A DNA stretch of 64,000 nucleotides from positions 1 through 64,000 of the forward strand of contig NW_026647672.1 of the NCBI RefSeq assembly GCF_950295315.1. Reading direction: 5' to 3'. Below, piece after piece: positions 10,919 through 22,539 of this stretch. This DNA is from Erinaceus europaeus (lineage: Eukaryota; Chordata; Mammalia; Eulipotyphla; Erinaceidae). Below the pieces are notes generated by a model that was not told where the DNA came from, did not search any database, and saw nothing but the letters and a program-made list of their open reading frames with translations. Position 1 is the first letter of the stretch, and each line of letters begins with the position of its first letter. The position numbers and the translations under genes are program-made.

Positions 10919-10980
10919 ATGCCAGTATGGACAGAATAGTCTATGATGCTCACCCCCAGCCACCACTTCCGAGACATTGA
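10919..10980 (+). promoter_or_regulatory. ZDHHC3: Two upstream ORFs in the first coding exon of ZDHHC3
   Basis: An ATG at 10919 opens a six-codon ORF that stops with TAG at 10937-10939, three bases before the main start. A second ATG at 10927 is out of frame with the main ORF, reads through its start codon and stops with TGA at 10978-10980 (17 codons). The main start at 10943 is a double ATG; the first has T at -3 and the second has A at -3. This arrangement would be expected to restrain or tune translation. It is only relevant if the exon is spliced as drawn. Confidence 0.6.
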
Positions 10981-11248
10981 GCGCAAGCCGCAGTACCTCC
11001 AGCCAGACAGGTGCGTGCCACCTCCCCGCCTCAGTGCCGTGGGAACCATGTGGTTTATCCGCGACGGCTGCGGCATCGCCTGTGCCATCGTCACCTGGTT
11101 TCTGGTCCTCTACGCCGAGTTTGTGGTTCTCTTTGTCATGCTGATCCCATCCCATGACTACGCCTACAGCATCATCAATGGAATCGTGTTCAACCTGCTG
11201 GCCTTCTTGGCCCTGGCCTCCCACTGCCGGGCCATGCTGACGGACCCC
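10919..11248 (+). CDS. ZDHHC3: ZDHHC3 exon 2 (first coding exon): Golgi palmitoyltransferase, residues 1-102
   Basis: ZDHHC3 (GODZ) is a multi-pass Golgi enzyme that transfers palmitate from acyl-CoA to cysteines of client proteins; GABA-A receptor gamma2 is a known client of the mammalian protein. The exon follows the acceptor CTCTTGCAG, the CDS starts at 10943 (Met-Met), and it ends in phase 0 before donor GTGAGT at 11249. The N-terminus [20 protein letters not shown] identifies ZDHHC3 rather than ZDHHC7. Residues 45-66 and about 76-96 are the first two membrane segments, and the exon ends at the Thr-Asp-Pro that opens the cytosolic loop. Tyr18 and Cys24, conserved in the human protein, are present. 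The full product is 299 or 331 residues depending on the last exon. Confidence 0.97.
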
Positions 11249-12011
11249 GTGAGTATGTCTGGGCCTGTTTGACCAGCCCGCACTCTCCTCCTCTGGGGTC
11301 AGCCACCACCCCCAACCCTGACCTGGGAATGCGGAGAACGGGGGTTTGCATGGGAAGCGGAGCCCAGACCCCACTGAAGGGACACGTCTGAGCCAGAGAC
11401 TCCCTGTTTTCGGTTAAGTAGTACACGCGAGTAGACATTCGAGCTGCCGTGGAAAGGGCTCAGTGTAGGGGCAACCTGACCTCCGGTTAGAGACGCAGCC
11501 ATAACCATGGAGACCGGGGCCCGGTGACCAGAGCAGAAAGGGGAGGCCTGCAGCTCAGTGGACTTGAAATCCACACCATAGCCAGTTCCAGGAAGCTGCA
11601 CAGAAACGGCTTTCACCGTGTTTGGGCCAAACTCACCTTTTCCTGAAAAGCTGGCCTAGCCCATTTCAGGCCGTCGCAAGTCCCCTTGGTGAGCGTCTGT
11701 GGGTAAACAGTGCTGTGCCCGGGTGACTTAGCCAGACAGCGCGCCGTGGAACACTGTGTGCCCAGCATCAGACCCTGCGTTCCTGTCTGTTACCTCGCAT
11801 GGGGAAAGTGAGAGTGTGCCGTTTGATAAAGACCTAGAGCTTCAGGGTCTCGGCGTGCTGAACGCCTGTGCTTACGCTGAGAGGGACGGCAGTGCGTTTG
11901 AGGCAGTACGAGTGGGAACAGGAAGCGGCACAGAAAGGATTACAGGGGTCCAGACACTGTGATGACTTAGCCCTCGATGTGAGTGGAGAAGCTATTGAAC
12001 TTAGGGGTTTT

Positions 12012-12042
12012 TAATATTTATTTATTCCTTTTTGTTGCCCTT

Positions 12043-12080
<38 letters not shown>

Positions 12081-12276
12081 GATGTCAGATAGGACAGACA
12101 GAAAAGGAGAGAGGAAGGGAAGATGGGGAGAGAAAGACAGACACATGCAGACCAGCTTCACCACCTGTGAAGCGACTCCCCTGCAGGTAGGGAGCTGGGG
12201 GCTCGAACCGGGATCCTTACGCCGGTCCTTGCGCTTTGCGCCACCTGCGCTTAACCTGCTGCGCCACCGCCCGACT
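12012..12276 (-). mobile_element. SINE, A type, antisense
   Basis: A GTTGTTGTTG tract at 12043-12080 marks the reversed CAA-rich tail. Imperfect flanking repeats AACTTAGGGG / AACTTAGAG suggest the TSD. Confidence 0.88.
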
Positions 12277-12458
12277 AAACTTAGAGTTTTTTAAGACCCT
12301 GAGTTTCAAGTCTGGCTACACATTAGAATCCCTCGGGGAGCTTTGAAAAAGTGCTGATGCCCAGGCCCAGGAGAGTCTCCTCCGGTCGGCATGTGCACCC
12401 AGGTCTGAGAACTGCCTTCAGAATCGCTGACGGGAGAGTGATCCCTCAGTCGGAACTT

Positions 12459-14649
12459 GAGCAGAAGGGGGTTGCTAGCACTGGACCTGTGGAGTGGGGA
12501 AGTCTGAGAGGAGCAGAAGGGGGTCGCTAGCGCTGGACCTGTGGAGTGGGGAAGTCTGAGAGGAGCAGAAGGGGGTCGCTAGCGCTGGACCTGTGGAGTG
12601 GGGAAGTCTGAGAGGAGCAGAAGGGGGTCGCTAGCGCTGGACCTGTGGAGTGGGGAAGTCTGAGAGGAGCAGAAGGGGGTCGCTAGCGCTGGACCTGTGG
12701 AGTGGGGAAGTCTGAGAGGAGCAGAAGGGGGTCGCTAGCGCTGGACCTGTGGAGTGGGGAAGTCTGAGAGGAGCAGAAGGGGGTCGCTAGCGCTGGACCT
12801 GTGGAGTGGGGAAGTCTGAGAGGAGCAGAAGGGGGTCGCTAGCGCTGGACCTGTGGAGTGGGGAAGTCTGAGAGGAGCAGAAGGGGGTCGCTAGCGCTGG
12901 ACCTGTGGAGTGGGGAAGTCTGAGAGGAGCAGAAGGGGGTCGCTAGCGCTGGACCTGTGGAGTGGGGAAGTCTGAGAGGAGCAGAAGGGGGTCGCTAGCG
13001 CTGGACCTGTGGAGTGGGGAAGTCTGAGAGGAGCAGAAGGGGGTCGCTAGCGCTGGACCTGTGGAGTGGGGAAGTCTGAGAGGAGCAGAAGGGGGTCGCT
13101 AGCGCTGGACCTGTGGAGTGGGGAAGTCTGAGAGGAGCAGAAGGGGGTCGCTAGCGCTGGACCTGTGGAGTGGGGAAGTCTGAGAGGAGCAGAAGGGGGT
13201 CGCTAGCGCTGGACCTGTGGAGTGGGGAAGTCTGAGAGGAGCAGAAGGGGGTCGCTAGCGCTGGACCTGTGGAGTGGGGAAGTCTGAGAGGAGCAGAAGG
13301 GGGTCGCTAGCGCTGGACCTGTGGAGTGGGGAAGTCTGAGAGGAGCAGAAGGGGGTCGCTAGCGCTGGACCTGTGGAGTGGGGAAGTCTGAGAGGAGCAG
13401 AAGGGGGTCGCTAGCGCTGGACCTGTGGAGTGGGGAAGTCTGAGAGGAGCAGAAGGGGGTCGCTAGCGCTGGACCTGTGGAGTGGGGAAGTCTGAGAGGA
13501 GCAGAAGGGGGTCGCTAGCGCTGGACCTGTGGAGTGGGGAAGTCTGAGAGGAGCAGAAGGGGGTCGCTAGCGCTGGACCTGTGGAGTGGGGAAGTCTGAG
13601 AGGAGCAGAAGGGGGTCGCTAGCGCTGGACCTGTGGAGTGGGGAAGTCTGAGAGGAGCAGAAGGGGGTCGCTAGCGCTGGACCTGTGGAGTGGGGAAGTC
13701 TGAGAGGAGCAGAAGGGGGTCGCTAGCGCTGGACCTGTGGAGTGGGGAAGTCTGAGAGGAGCAGAAGGGGGTCGCTAGCGCTGGACCTGTGGAGTGGGGA
13801 AGTCTGAGAGGAGCAGAAGGGGGTCGCTAGCGCTGGACCTGTGGAGTGGGGAAGTCTGAGAGGAGCAGAAGGGGGTCGCTAGCGCTGGACCTGTGGAGTG
13901 GGGAAGTCTGAGAGGAGCAGAAGGGGGTCGCTAGCGCTGGACCTGTGGAGTGGGGAAGTCTGAGAGGAGCAGAAGGGGGTCGCTAGCGCTGGACCTGTGG
14001 AGTGGGGAAGTCTGAGAGGAGCAGAAGGGGGTCGCTAGCGCTGGACCTGTGGAGTGGGGAAGTCTGAGAGGAGCAGAAGGGGGTCGCTAGCGCTGGACCT
14101 GTGGAGTGGGGAAGTCTGAGAGGAGCAGAAGGGGGTCGCTAGCGCTGGACCTGTGGAGTGGGGAAGTCTGAGAGGAGCAGAAGGGGGTCGCTAGCGCTGG
14201 ACCTGTGGAGTGGGGAAGTCTGAGAGGAGCAGAAGGGGGTCGCTAGCGCTGGACCTGTGGAGTGGGGAAGTCTGAGAGGAGCAGAAGGGGGTCGCTAGCG
14301 CTGGACCTGTGGAGTGGGGAAGTCTGAGAGGAGCAGAAGGGGGTCGCTAGCGCTGGACCTGTGGAGTGGGGAAGTCTGAGAGGAACAGAAGGGGGTCGCT
14401 AGCGCTGGACCTGTGGAGTGGGGAAGTCTGAGAGGAGCAGAAGGGGGTCGCTAGCGCTGGACCTGTGGAGTGGGGAAGTCTGAGAGGAGCAGAAGGGGGT
14501 CGCTAGCGCTGGACCTGTGGAGTGGGGAAGTCTGAGAAGAGCAGAAGGGGGTCGCTAGCGCTGGACCTGTGGAGTGGGGAAGTCTGAGAGGAGCAGAAGG
14601 GGGTTGCTAGCGCTGGACCTGTGGAGTGGGGAAGTCTGAGAAGAGCAGA
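12459..14649. repeat. Minisatellite, 52 bp unit, exactly 42 copies
   Basis: The unit starts GAGCAGAAGGGGGTCGCTAG and continues CGCTGGACCTGTGGAGTGGG then GAAGTCTGAGAG. Starts fall at 12459 + 52n without a single indel up to 14643, where a partial copy ends the array. Internal units are identical by eye. Variants sit at the edges: the first unit has TTGCTAGCACTGG (both CpGs decayed), and the last five or so carry GGAACAG, GAAGAGCAG or TTGCTAGCG. Each unit contains the palindrome CGCTAGCG. Confidence 0.98.
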
Positions 14650-15663
14650 TTTCAGGGCCACAGAGGCTTCGTTCTGTTCTGGCCTCCGTGTTTCTGCAGC
14701 ACACAGAGACGGATGGCTGGTGAGCCGTAGATAGCCGCGCTGGGCTGGGGGAGAGGGGCTCAGGGTGGTCCTGTGGAGGGTCACTCTAGAAGGTGTGTGG
14801 TGCAGGAACTGGTACTGGGCAGAGAGGAGGTTCTGTCCTGGCCTTCCCACTGCACTCTCTCACCTCAAGTTGGTGCGTTCAGTCTCCAGGGGTCTCCTCA
14901 GCCTGACCCTTTGCAGCAGAGAGAGAGAGAGAGAGATGCTCCCTGTAAGGTGTTGACTTTTGACCCCAAGTGGGTAGGACTGTATCCTCAATGCGGCCAA
15001 CTTCTCAGGCGTTTGTGTGGCGGCTCCAGAGCAAAGGGCCACGACAGAGCAGCACCCGTCCCCTAGCATGCTGAGAGGGAGCGTTGGAAGCACGTCCTGC
15101 CGGTGTGCCCGGCCCAGCACCTGTGGTGTCGCCACCTGTCTGGCCCTGCTCCCAACCCTCGAGATCGCGTGCAAAGCCCGCATGTACAGCGGACAGCGGG
15201 GCTTCAGCGGCCGGGGCTCCGGGCCACCGGGCCTACAGGCGAGTCAGGATCCTCCGTTGCACACTGGAAGCAGGTCGGTCGGGGGTTCCTTCTCGCACTG
15301 TGGGGACGTCTGCTCACAAAGCTGTCTCTGTGGGATCTTGGCACTTCACTGGTGGGGCTGCAGCGGTTTCTCTCAAGGATCCATGTTGCTATAACTGCTC
15401 AGGAAAGCCCACCTCCTCAGGCTATGCACCATGTATGAATAACGGGGTGGGCCATGTGTCGCCTTGACTGGTTAACAGTACTACTTTAGAAACAGTCTCT
15501 GGCTCCTCTAGTGACTGTGACACTGCCAGTGTTGGCGGTTGTCACTGCAAGTGTGTCCTCGGCACTTGCCACTAGCACGGCTCTGCACCCTTCAGCCCTA
15601 CTCGCTCCACCTCTGAAGGGAGCGCATTCACATAGCACTTGCGCAGAGAAAGGAAGAGGTGAA

Positions 15664-15861
15664 GAGGCCGGGTGATAGCACATGTGTTACAGTGTGCAAG
15701 GTCCCGGGTTCAAGTCCCCGGTCCCCACCTTCAGGGGAGGAGCTTTGTGAGTGGTGAAGCAGGGTTGCAGGTGTCTCTCTCTCCCTCTGTCTCTCTATCT
15801 CCCCCTTCCCCTCGATTTCTGGCTGTCTCTGTCCAATAATAAAGATAATTTTTTTAAAAAA
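15664..15861 (+). mobile_element. SINE, B type
   Basis: GAGGCCGGGTGATAGCACAT to the AATAATAAAGATAATTTTTT tail. No clean TSD was seen. Confidence 0.85.
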
Positions 15862-17024
15862 GGGGAAGCAGGGAAAGACTCGTAATGTGCACGCAGCCCC
15901 TTGGGATGAAATTCTCATCTAAGATGAGGGGCAGGTGTTGAGAGAGGGGGACAATGTATCAGGTGCCCAAGTCCACGTGTCAATGTAGCTCATATTGGTG
16001 ACCGTAAACCCCATCGATTTGATGTGATCTGGGGCCCATATTCAGCTTAGGAAACTATGTGACTTCTGCATCCCTATGGATCTCAGCTCACATTCTGTGG
16101 TCATGAGTAGGAACGTTCCAAGCTGCCCCAATTTCAGGACCCATCTTCCTTAGGTGGAGCATAGAGTATGTTGTCCAGCCTCCCTTCAGAGGATGGAACA
16201 TTCTCTACTGTTGTTGATTCAAGTTGAGGGCAAGGTCCTATGAGGGCCCACAAGGGGTCTGTTGTGTTGTTCCTGATAGAGATGGCTGGTAACATTGGAG
16301 AGAGGGATTTTAATCTTGAAGGGTTGATTCCCTTTAGAAGTTAGATCTGAGATGGTATCTATCTCATCGAAGATGCAGCCAGGAAGCTCAAAACCAAGTA
16401 GTGCAATCACAGCAACTGTGTCAACACTATAACAAGTGGTTGGCCTTTTTGGGTTTTGTTTTTCATAGCTCTTTCTTTGGGCCTAGTAATTCCCTAATCT
16501 CGTAAGTCCTCAGCTAAGATTCGCAGTGAAATGTAAGCCTACCAGCATGGCCGTTGCTAAAGGCAAAGCAAATTCATCTGTCTGCACACTGCCGCCCTCC
16601 CTCCTCGGAGTCCCACCTGGTAAACACCTCGATGGAAGCAGCCCTCTGGGCACCACTGCAGGCTGCTGGCTTTGGCTCCACCTGCCAGAACCGACCAGAG
16701 GCGGTGGCAGTGCTCCCTCCATCGTGCAGCTGGTACTGCCTTCTGGGTTCTTGGTCAGCCTATTGGTCACACCGCAGATCAGCTGACAGCTGTTCCCTTG
16801 CACCTGCAGGAACACAGAGGACGAGTAACACCGGATGCCCCCACAGCATGCTGGGTAGCAGACAGGGTGCTGGGCGCAGCCAAAGTGAGCTTTACCCGTC
16901 TTGCCTAAGGCACTATTAACAAACGCATCCCGAATCTGGTCAGGGGCTTGCCACCAGGCAACTCAAATGCCTACGGAGAAAGGCTTCTGATTCCAGGGAG
17001 AGAGAAGTGATTGATTTGGAGGCT

Positions 17025-17062
17025 GCCCCCCCCCCACACACACACACACACACACACACTTT
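17025..17062. repeat. C-tract and (CA)n microsatellite
   Basis: Nine or so C followed by about 14 CA dinucleotides. Confidence 0.9.
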
Positions 17063-17188
17063 TCTATAGAGGAGGCTGGTGGCCTGTGACACAGGTCTGG
17101 GACTGGTAGCTGGACTCCGAGCTCTTAGAGGGAGAGCTTCTGTCTGCCCGAATGTGTGCTGGGTACATTCCTTGACCCTGAAACACTC

Positions 17189-17372
17189 TTTTTTTTAAAT
17201 CTCTATTTATTTATGGATAGAGACAGCCAGAAATCCAGAAGGAGGGAGTGACAGAGAGGGAGAAAACCAGAAAGGCACCTGCAATACTGCTCCACCACTT
17301 GCAAAATCCTCCCTTGCCCGTGGGGACCAGGGGACCGTGTGCACCCAAGCAGCTGTGCCACCACCCAGCCCC
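17189..17372 (-). mobile_element. SINE, B type, antisense, internally shortened
   Basis: Reverse tail at 17189-17215, reversed head ending ACCCAGCCCC. The flanks GACCCTGAAAC (left) and GACCTGAAAC (right) look like a decayed TSD. The B box part is partly missing. Confidence 0.75.
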
Positions 17373-17496
17373 GACCTGAAACTCGAAGCAGACTTCCATC
17401 TTTGCTGACTTCTCTCGCTAATCGCCTCCAGGCTTGTGGCTGGCGGTGGCGGTTGGTCGGTTCCTGCACAGTGACTCCCCCCACTCGGAGATAGCT

Positions 17497-17865
17497 TTCT
17501 TTTGTTGTCCCTTTTCCTTTCTTCATCTTCATCTAGAGACAGAGAGAAATTGACAGGGAATTGAAGAAAAAAGAGAAGCACCTGGGGGCTGGGGAGACAG
17601 CATAATGCTTCTGCAAAAGACTGTCATGCCAGAGGCTCTGAGGTTCCAGGTTCAGTCCCCAGCACCGCCATCAGCCAGAGCTGAGCGGGGCTCTGATTTT
17701 TCTCTGTGTCTCTCATTAAAATAAAAGAAGTAAAATATTTCACAGAGAGGGACCTGCAACACTGTTTCACCACTCAAGAAGCTTCCCCTACAGGTGAGGG
17801 CTGGGGCTTGAACCCAGGTCTCGGCACATGGTCGCATGTGCTCTCGGATGTGCGCCACCACCCTT
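17497..17865 (-). mobile_element. Antisense SINE split by a sense D-type SINE
   Basis: The reversed 3' part (17497-17582, CTTTTGTTGTCCCTTTTCC ... AAGCACCT) resumes at about 17740 (GGGACCTGCAACACTGTTTC) and ends near 17865. A D-type SINE sits in between, so the antisense copy is the older insertion. Confidence 0.7.
17584..17734 (+). mobile_element. SINE, D type, nested
   Basis: GGGGCTGGGGAGACAGCATAAT head, CAGGTTCAGTCCCCAGCACC and AGCCAGAGCTGAGCGGGGCT are diagnostic. The tail TTAAAATAAAAG rejoins the interrupted antisense SINE. Confidence 0.8.
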
Positions 17866-18040
17866 GCTGGTTCTGTGGTGAGAGCAACTGAGTGCGGGGC
17901 CGCTGCTACTTCAGGCCTTTGCTTGCACGCTGTCTACACGTTGCTTCCCTCATCGCTTGATTCAAACAGGCGGCATTGTCACACATCTGTTTCAGTCTTA
18001 ATGGTAGTATGGTGGCAACGGCCGTAAGATTGATTTAACT

Positions 18041-18330
18041 GGGAGCCGGGCGGGGACACAGTGGGGTAAGCGCACGTGGCGTGAAGCGCAAGGACCAGCA
18101 TGAGGACCCCGGTTCGAGCCCCCGGCTCCCCACCTGCAAGGGAGTCGCTTCACAAGCGGTGAAGCAGGTCTGCAGGTGTCTGTCTTTCTCTCCCGCCCCC
18201 TCCATTTCTCTCTGTCCTATCCAAACACGACAACATTAGCAACAGCAGCAGTAATAACTACACCAACAATAAAAAAAAGGGGGGCAACAAAAGGTAAAAT
18301 AAATAAATATAAAAAAATTTTAAAAAAAGA
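18041..18330 (+). mobile_element. SINE, A type
   Basis: Complete from GGGAGCCGGGCGGGGACACA to an AAATAAATAAATATAAAAAA tail, without tail module. Confidence 0.88.
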
Positions 18331-19361
18331 AATGAAACAATTAAATCAGTCTTTGATTTCTTAAGGGGGGGGGAGTACCGTGTCAGTGTATGAAGTCCTG
18401 GGGGTGGGGCCTGGGGGCCTCAGACAGAAAAGCCCTGTCCTCCAGGGCTCATGCCCACTACATCACTCTCCCGTTGCAATTTTTGTTTTATGTCACATTT
18501 TATTTTTTTTATTATTATTATTACCCTTTTATGAGTAAGAGAATGAAAACAAAGAAGAAAAGAAATAGATCAGAACACCACTGAGCTCGGGCATGCTGCA
18601 GTGCCAGGACCAAGCCTGGGCTTCAGGCTTTAAAGCAACATTTTTACAGACCTCTTCAGGTTACTTAATAGGGATAACCAGTAAGTGCAGTTTGTAAACT
18701 ATATCTGTTTTGGGACAGACAGAGGCTCTAGACTTGGATCACCTGGGTGGGAAGCTGGAGTTCCTCTGCCACCAACCAAGTTGAAGTCACTTCCATTCTC
18801 TGCTCTTATTACGTCATCTGTGAAACAAAGATCTTCAGAACTCAGTGAGGCCCTCGGAGCTGTGCCTGGCATACAAGCACTCAGTCACTGCCTGTCATGT
18901 CACCACTATTCACTCACCTGGACTTCACTGAACAGATGTTTCTTGCCAGGCCCAAGGCAGTTCACAGGCTTCGGGCTGGAAGGCACTGCCTCTGCCCCAG
19001 GAATGTGCAGCCACTCGCGAGGTGGGTGTGTGATTAGACAGCTGGTGTCCTGGGACAAGTGCTAGCCATGGTGGCGGAGGCCAAGTGGTGGGTTTCTTGG
19101 CTGTAGGCCTGAGGCCGTTAGGGAAAAGGCAGAGAAGGTGGTTCCTGGTAGCTCTGGTGAAGACCCAGAGCAAAGGAAGGACCTGGCAGCAGGGAGAGGG
19201 GAGGGGGCCCTGGAGGAAAGAAGAGGAAGACTCAGAAAGTGCGTGCCTTCTGGAGAGCCCAGGTGGTGCAGAGGGCTGCAGTGCCAAGGGAAGCATTTGT
19301 GGACTGGTGGCCCACAGCAGAGTGGTGCAGGTGCAGGATGCCTACTCAGAAGCTGAGATGC

Positions 19362-19579
19362 GGGGGCCGGGCGGTGGTGCACCTGGTTGAGCGCACATGT
19401 TACAATGTACAAGGACCTGGGTTCGAGCCCCCGGTCCCCACCTGCAGGGGAAAAGCTTCACAAGCAGTGAAGCAGGGCTGCAGGTGTGTCTCTCTGTCCC
19501 TCTCCCTCTCTATCTCCCCCTTCCCTCTCGACTTCTGGCTGTCTCTGCCCAATAAATAAAGATAATTTTTAAAAGTTTA
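19362..19579 (+). mobile_element. SINE, B type, 5' partner of a B-C pair
   Basis: GGGGCCGGGCGGTGGTGCAC head to an AATAAATAAAGATAATTTTT tail. The 14 bp TSD AGAAGCTGAGATGC at 19348-19361 is matched only after the following C-type SINE, at 19742-19755. Confidence 0.9.
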
Positions 19580-19741
19580 AGTAGTCCAGGAGGTGGCGCA
19601 GTGATAAAGCTTTGGACTCTCAAGCAGGAGGTCCTGAGTTCGATCCCCGGCAGCACATGTGCCAGAGTGATGTCTGGTTCTTTCTCTCTCCTCCTATCTT
19701 TCTCATTAATAAATAAATATCTAAAAACAAAAATTTTAAAA
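19580..19741 (+). mobile_element. SINE, C type, inside the TSD of the preceding B copy
   Basis: TAGTCCAGGAGGTGGCGCAG head, B box GAGTTCGATCCCC. The tail has AATAAATAAATATCTAAAAA. It most likely inserted into the A tail of the B copy: the internal AATTTTTAAAA / AAATTTTAAAA flanks fit a second TSD. Confidence 0.88.
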
Positions 19742-20357
19742 AGAAGCTGAGATGCTGAGTCATGTCTGACGCTGGACATCAGCTGAGAGTCCCAACTGCC
19801 CTCCTTTATGTGAAGCTTCCTGCATCCACAGCAGGTGCGTCTCCCGGGGGTGATGGTGTCCCCTGGTGCTTTTTCCTGTATTCACGACAGTGGTGGCTTC
19901 TACTTGTGACACAGTAACCCCAGTTTCCTTGAAGGTTGCCCAAAGTCAATTACTTTGTACATTAAAGAGAAGTGAAACAATTTCCTCCGAGCTCTCGTGC
20001 TGCCTTTGCTGTCTGGGAGAGTACTCTTCCTAGGGCCTTTGGAGTACCTTCATCTGGAGGCTGGGTCTCCCCTTGCCTTTGGCAGGATTTCCAGACCCTG
20101 GTCCTTTGTGGTGCGTGTGGGAATATGGGGGTGGGGGGACAGCAGAGAGATGACAGTCACAGCTGTGAGATGACAGGCTTCAAGAAAGTTGGTCATGTCT
20201 GTCTTGGTAACACCTTCCTAAGTTAGGTAACCTTTTTTTGCTTTGCATTTCTAATGTTTTTTCTCATTGCAATATCCATGTGTTCAAACTAGAACATTTG
20301 AGCAATAAAGTCCCAAAACCACCCAACCACCCATCCTCCTATTACATGCACAACCAT

Positions 20358-20395
20358 TATACGGTGTGTGTGTGCGTGCGCGTGTGTGCGTGTGA
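20358..20395. repeat. (GT)n-rich microsatellite
   Basis: Interrupted TG/CG alternation (GTGTGTGTGCGTGCGCGTGT), a sequence type prone to Z-DNA. Confidence 0.85.
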
Positions 20396-20591
20396 AATCT
20401 GCCGCAGTAAGTCCGAGTCGGATGACAGATCTGCTCTCCCCAATAAGAATCCATCGTAGTAGTTTCCGGTGTTAAGAGCTGTGTACTGTTATGACCTAGT
20501 CAATGACAGTTAATGTTAAGAGCTGTATCCTAAATGAAATTTCTTTGCCTACTGAAGTTTGTTTTATCTGTTTATTTAATCATACAAGATA

Positions 20592-20690
20592 GCCCAAGAA
20601 TCCTAGTTCGAGTCCCCGGCTCCCCATCTTTCTCTCCCTCCTTATCTTCCCCTCCCCTCTCAATTTCTCTCTGTTCTATCCAAAAAAGAG
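20592..20690 (+). mobile_element. SINE fragment, A type, 5' truncated
   Basis: Starts in the B box (CCTAGTTCGAGTCCCCGGCT), and the middle is shortened by loss of the CACCTGCAGG region. Confidence 0.65.
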
Positions 20691-20754
20691 AGAGGGAGAG
20701 AATGGCCAAGCCCTGGATAATCCTGGAAACAATTAAACAAAAACATACAAGGTA

Positions 20755-20862
20755 GAGGGAAGGAACCAGAGCATCACTCTAGCACATGTGCTCCAGGCTC
20801 AGACTCAGGACCTCAAGCTTCCAGATTCAGTGCCCAACTCACTGCACCACCTCCTGGGTCCT
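20755..20862 (-). mobile_element. SINE, C-like, antisense, old
   Basis: The reversed order runs from ACCAGAGCATCACTCTAGCA to CACTGCACCACCTCCTGGGT, as in C-type copies but strongly diverged. Confidence 0.6.
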
Positions 20863-20952
20863 GCCTTTAATATTCCTGCCATAGGCTTTTCTGGCATCTA
20901 TGTATTTCAGACCAGAACTTTTTTTCCTACGCTTAAACTTCTAGAAATAATC

Positions 20953-21178
20953 CTTTTTTTAAATCGTTTTATTATCTTTATTTATTTATTGGATAGAGAC
21001 AGCCAGAAATTGAGAGGGAAGGGGGAAAATAGAGAGGGAGAGAGACAGAGAGACACCTGCAGCCCTGCTTCACCACTCGCAAAGCTGTCCCCCTGCAGGC
21101 GGGGACCGGGGGCTAGAACCTGGGTCCTTGTGCGCTGTAACATGTGCACTCAACCAGGTGCGCCACTACCCGGCCCCC
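20953..21178 (-). mobile_element. SINE, B type, antisense
   Basis: TSD CTAGAAATAATC (20941-20952) / CTAGAAATTATC (21179-21190), one mismatch. Full-length reversed copy. Confidence 0.9.
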
Positions 21179-21345
21179 CTAGAAATTATCTTAATGAAAC
21201 ATTTAAGACAACTAAAAGGACATCCCATCTAGTGTAAATGGGACATTCCACAGATAGTTTCCGCCTTTATAATGCACCTGCCACTTCGTTCTGCCTTGGC
21301 CATCACTGTTAAGGTGACTTATTCTGAGTCGCATTTGTCTTGGAG

Positions 21346-21349
<4 letters not shown>

Positions 21350-21392
<43 letters not shown>
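21350..21392. repeat. (GT)n microsatellite
   Basis: About 20 uninterrupted TG dinucleotides. Confidence 0.95.
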
Positions 21393-21397
<5 letters not shown>

Positions 21398-21514
21398 ACA
21401 CCCACTTCTAGAAGTATCTTCTTGGGGGTGTCATCTTCATTACATAAAATCCTGCCCCTCTTCCAGTGAGCTGAACATTCCTAGGGAGAAGGGGGCTTTG
21501 GAAGGATAAAACTC

Positions 21515-21702
21515 AGGGCCGGGTGGTGGTGCACCTGGTTGCAGCACATGTTACAGTGCGCAGGGACCCAGATTTGAGCCTCCAGTCCCCACCTGCAGGG
21601 GAGAAGCTTTTCGAGTGGTGAAGCACGGCTGCAGAGGTCTTCTCTCTCCCTCTCTATCTTGCCCTTCCCCTCAACTGATCTGTCTCTATTAAATAAATCA
21701 AA

Positions 21703-21737
<35 letters not shown>
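21515..21737 (+). mobile_element. SINE, B type, with (TA)n in the tail
   Basis: GGGCCGGGTGGTGGTGCACC head. The 3' tail contains ATATATATATATATATATAT (about 21702-21724) and a T run, so the tail has become a microsatellite. Confidence 0.88.
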
Positions 21738-22539
21738 ATGGCTAAGTTCCTTCCTCAAGCATCTTTGCCCCCATGACAGATTGGCCCAGGGCTGTCCGTC
21801 CCAAGAGTGGAGGGTTCCCACCCAGATAGGAGAGAGGGCTAAGGAGCTGTCCAGCCTGGTTGAGGCAGAGCAAAGAGCCACAGGGAGGACAGGCAGGGGC
21901 CGGGGAAGAGCCCAGGGCAAGTGGCCTGTACGTGCACCCTTTCTGGACCCCCCCCATGGGGAGCCCCAAACTTCTGAGATAAATCGAAAGTCTTTCCAAA
22001 GTCTTTTGGACTTTAGATTTTTTTTCCGTCCACTGCTGAGGACACACCCTTGCACAAGCCCTGATTCGCCAGCTCTCCTGCCCCACCCCATTTCCCGAGG
22101 GTCACCCACAGACACCCCCCCCCCATAGCTGTCTGCCCTGGCCGAGGCCACCAGTCCATCTTCGGCCCTCTGACCTGCCACGGGGTCTGCTCACCCTGCC
22201 GGCTGGGCTCCCAGCTCTGCTTTGCTCCCCACTCCTGCACGGTGTAGGCTTTGCAGAGAGCTCGAGAGCTTGTCTTGTGGTTCCCTCGATGGAATCATCA
22301 TCCACTGTGACTTGTTTTCCCAGCTAAGGCAAAGCCTGCACCATGCTCTTGCATTCTTAGCTTCAAATCCTTTTTCTGTTCTTGACTGGCTCCTCCTGCC
22401 CCAGAATTCTCCTTTTAGCAGAAACATCTGCGGCCCAGTTCACAAGCCTTCTGTTCTGGGAACCCTTCATTTGCCCTGCCTTGTCTCCCAGCTCCACTTT
22501 GGGACAATGTTTGGCTGTGAGAATAAAAAAATTCCTCTA

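Noticed and set aside
12459..14649. CRISPR-like array
   Set aside because: Units are head-to-tail with no unique spacers, and the host is a mammal. The same holds for the 28, 49 and 13 bp arrays.
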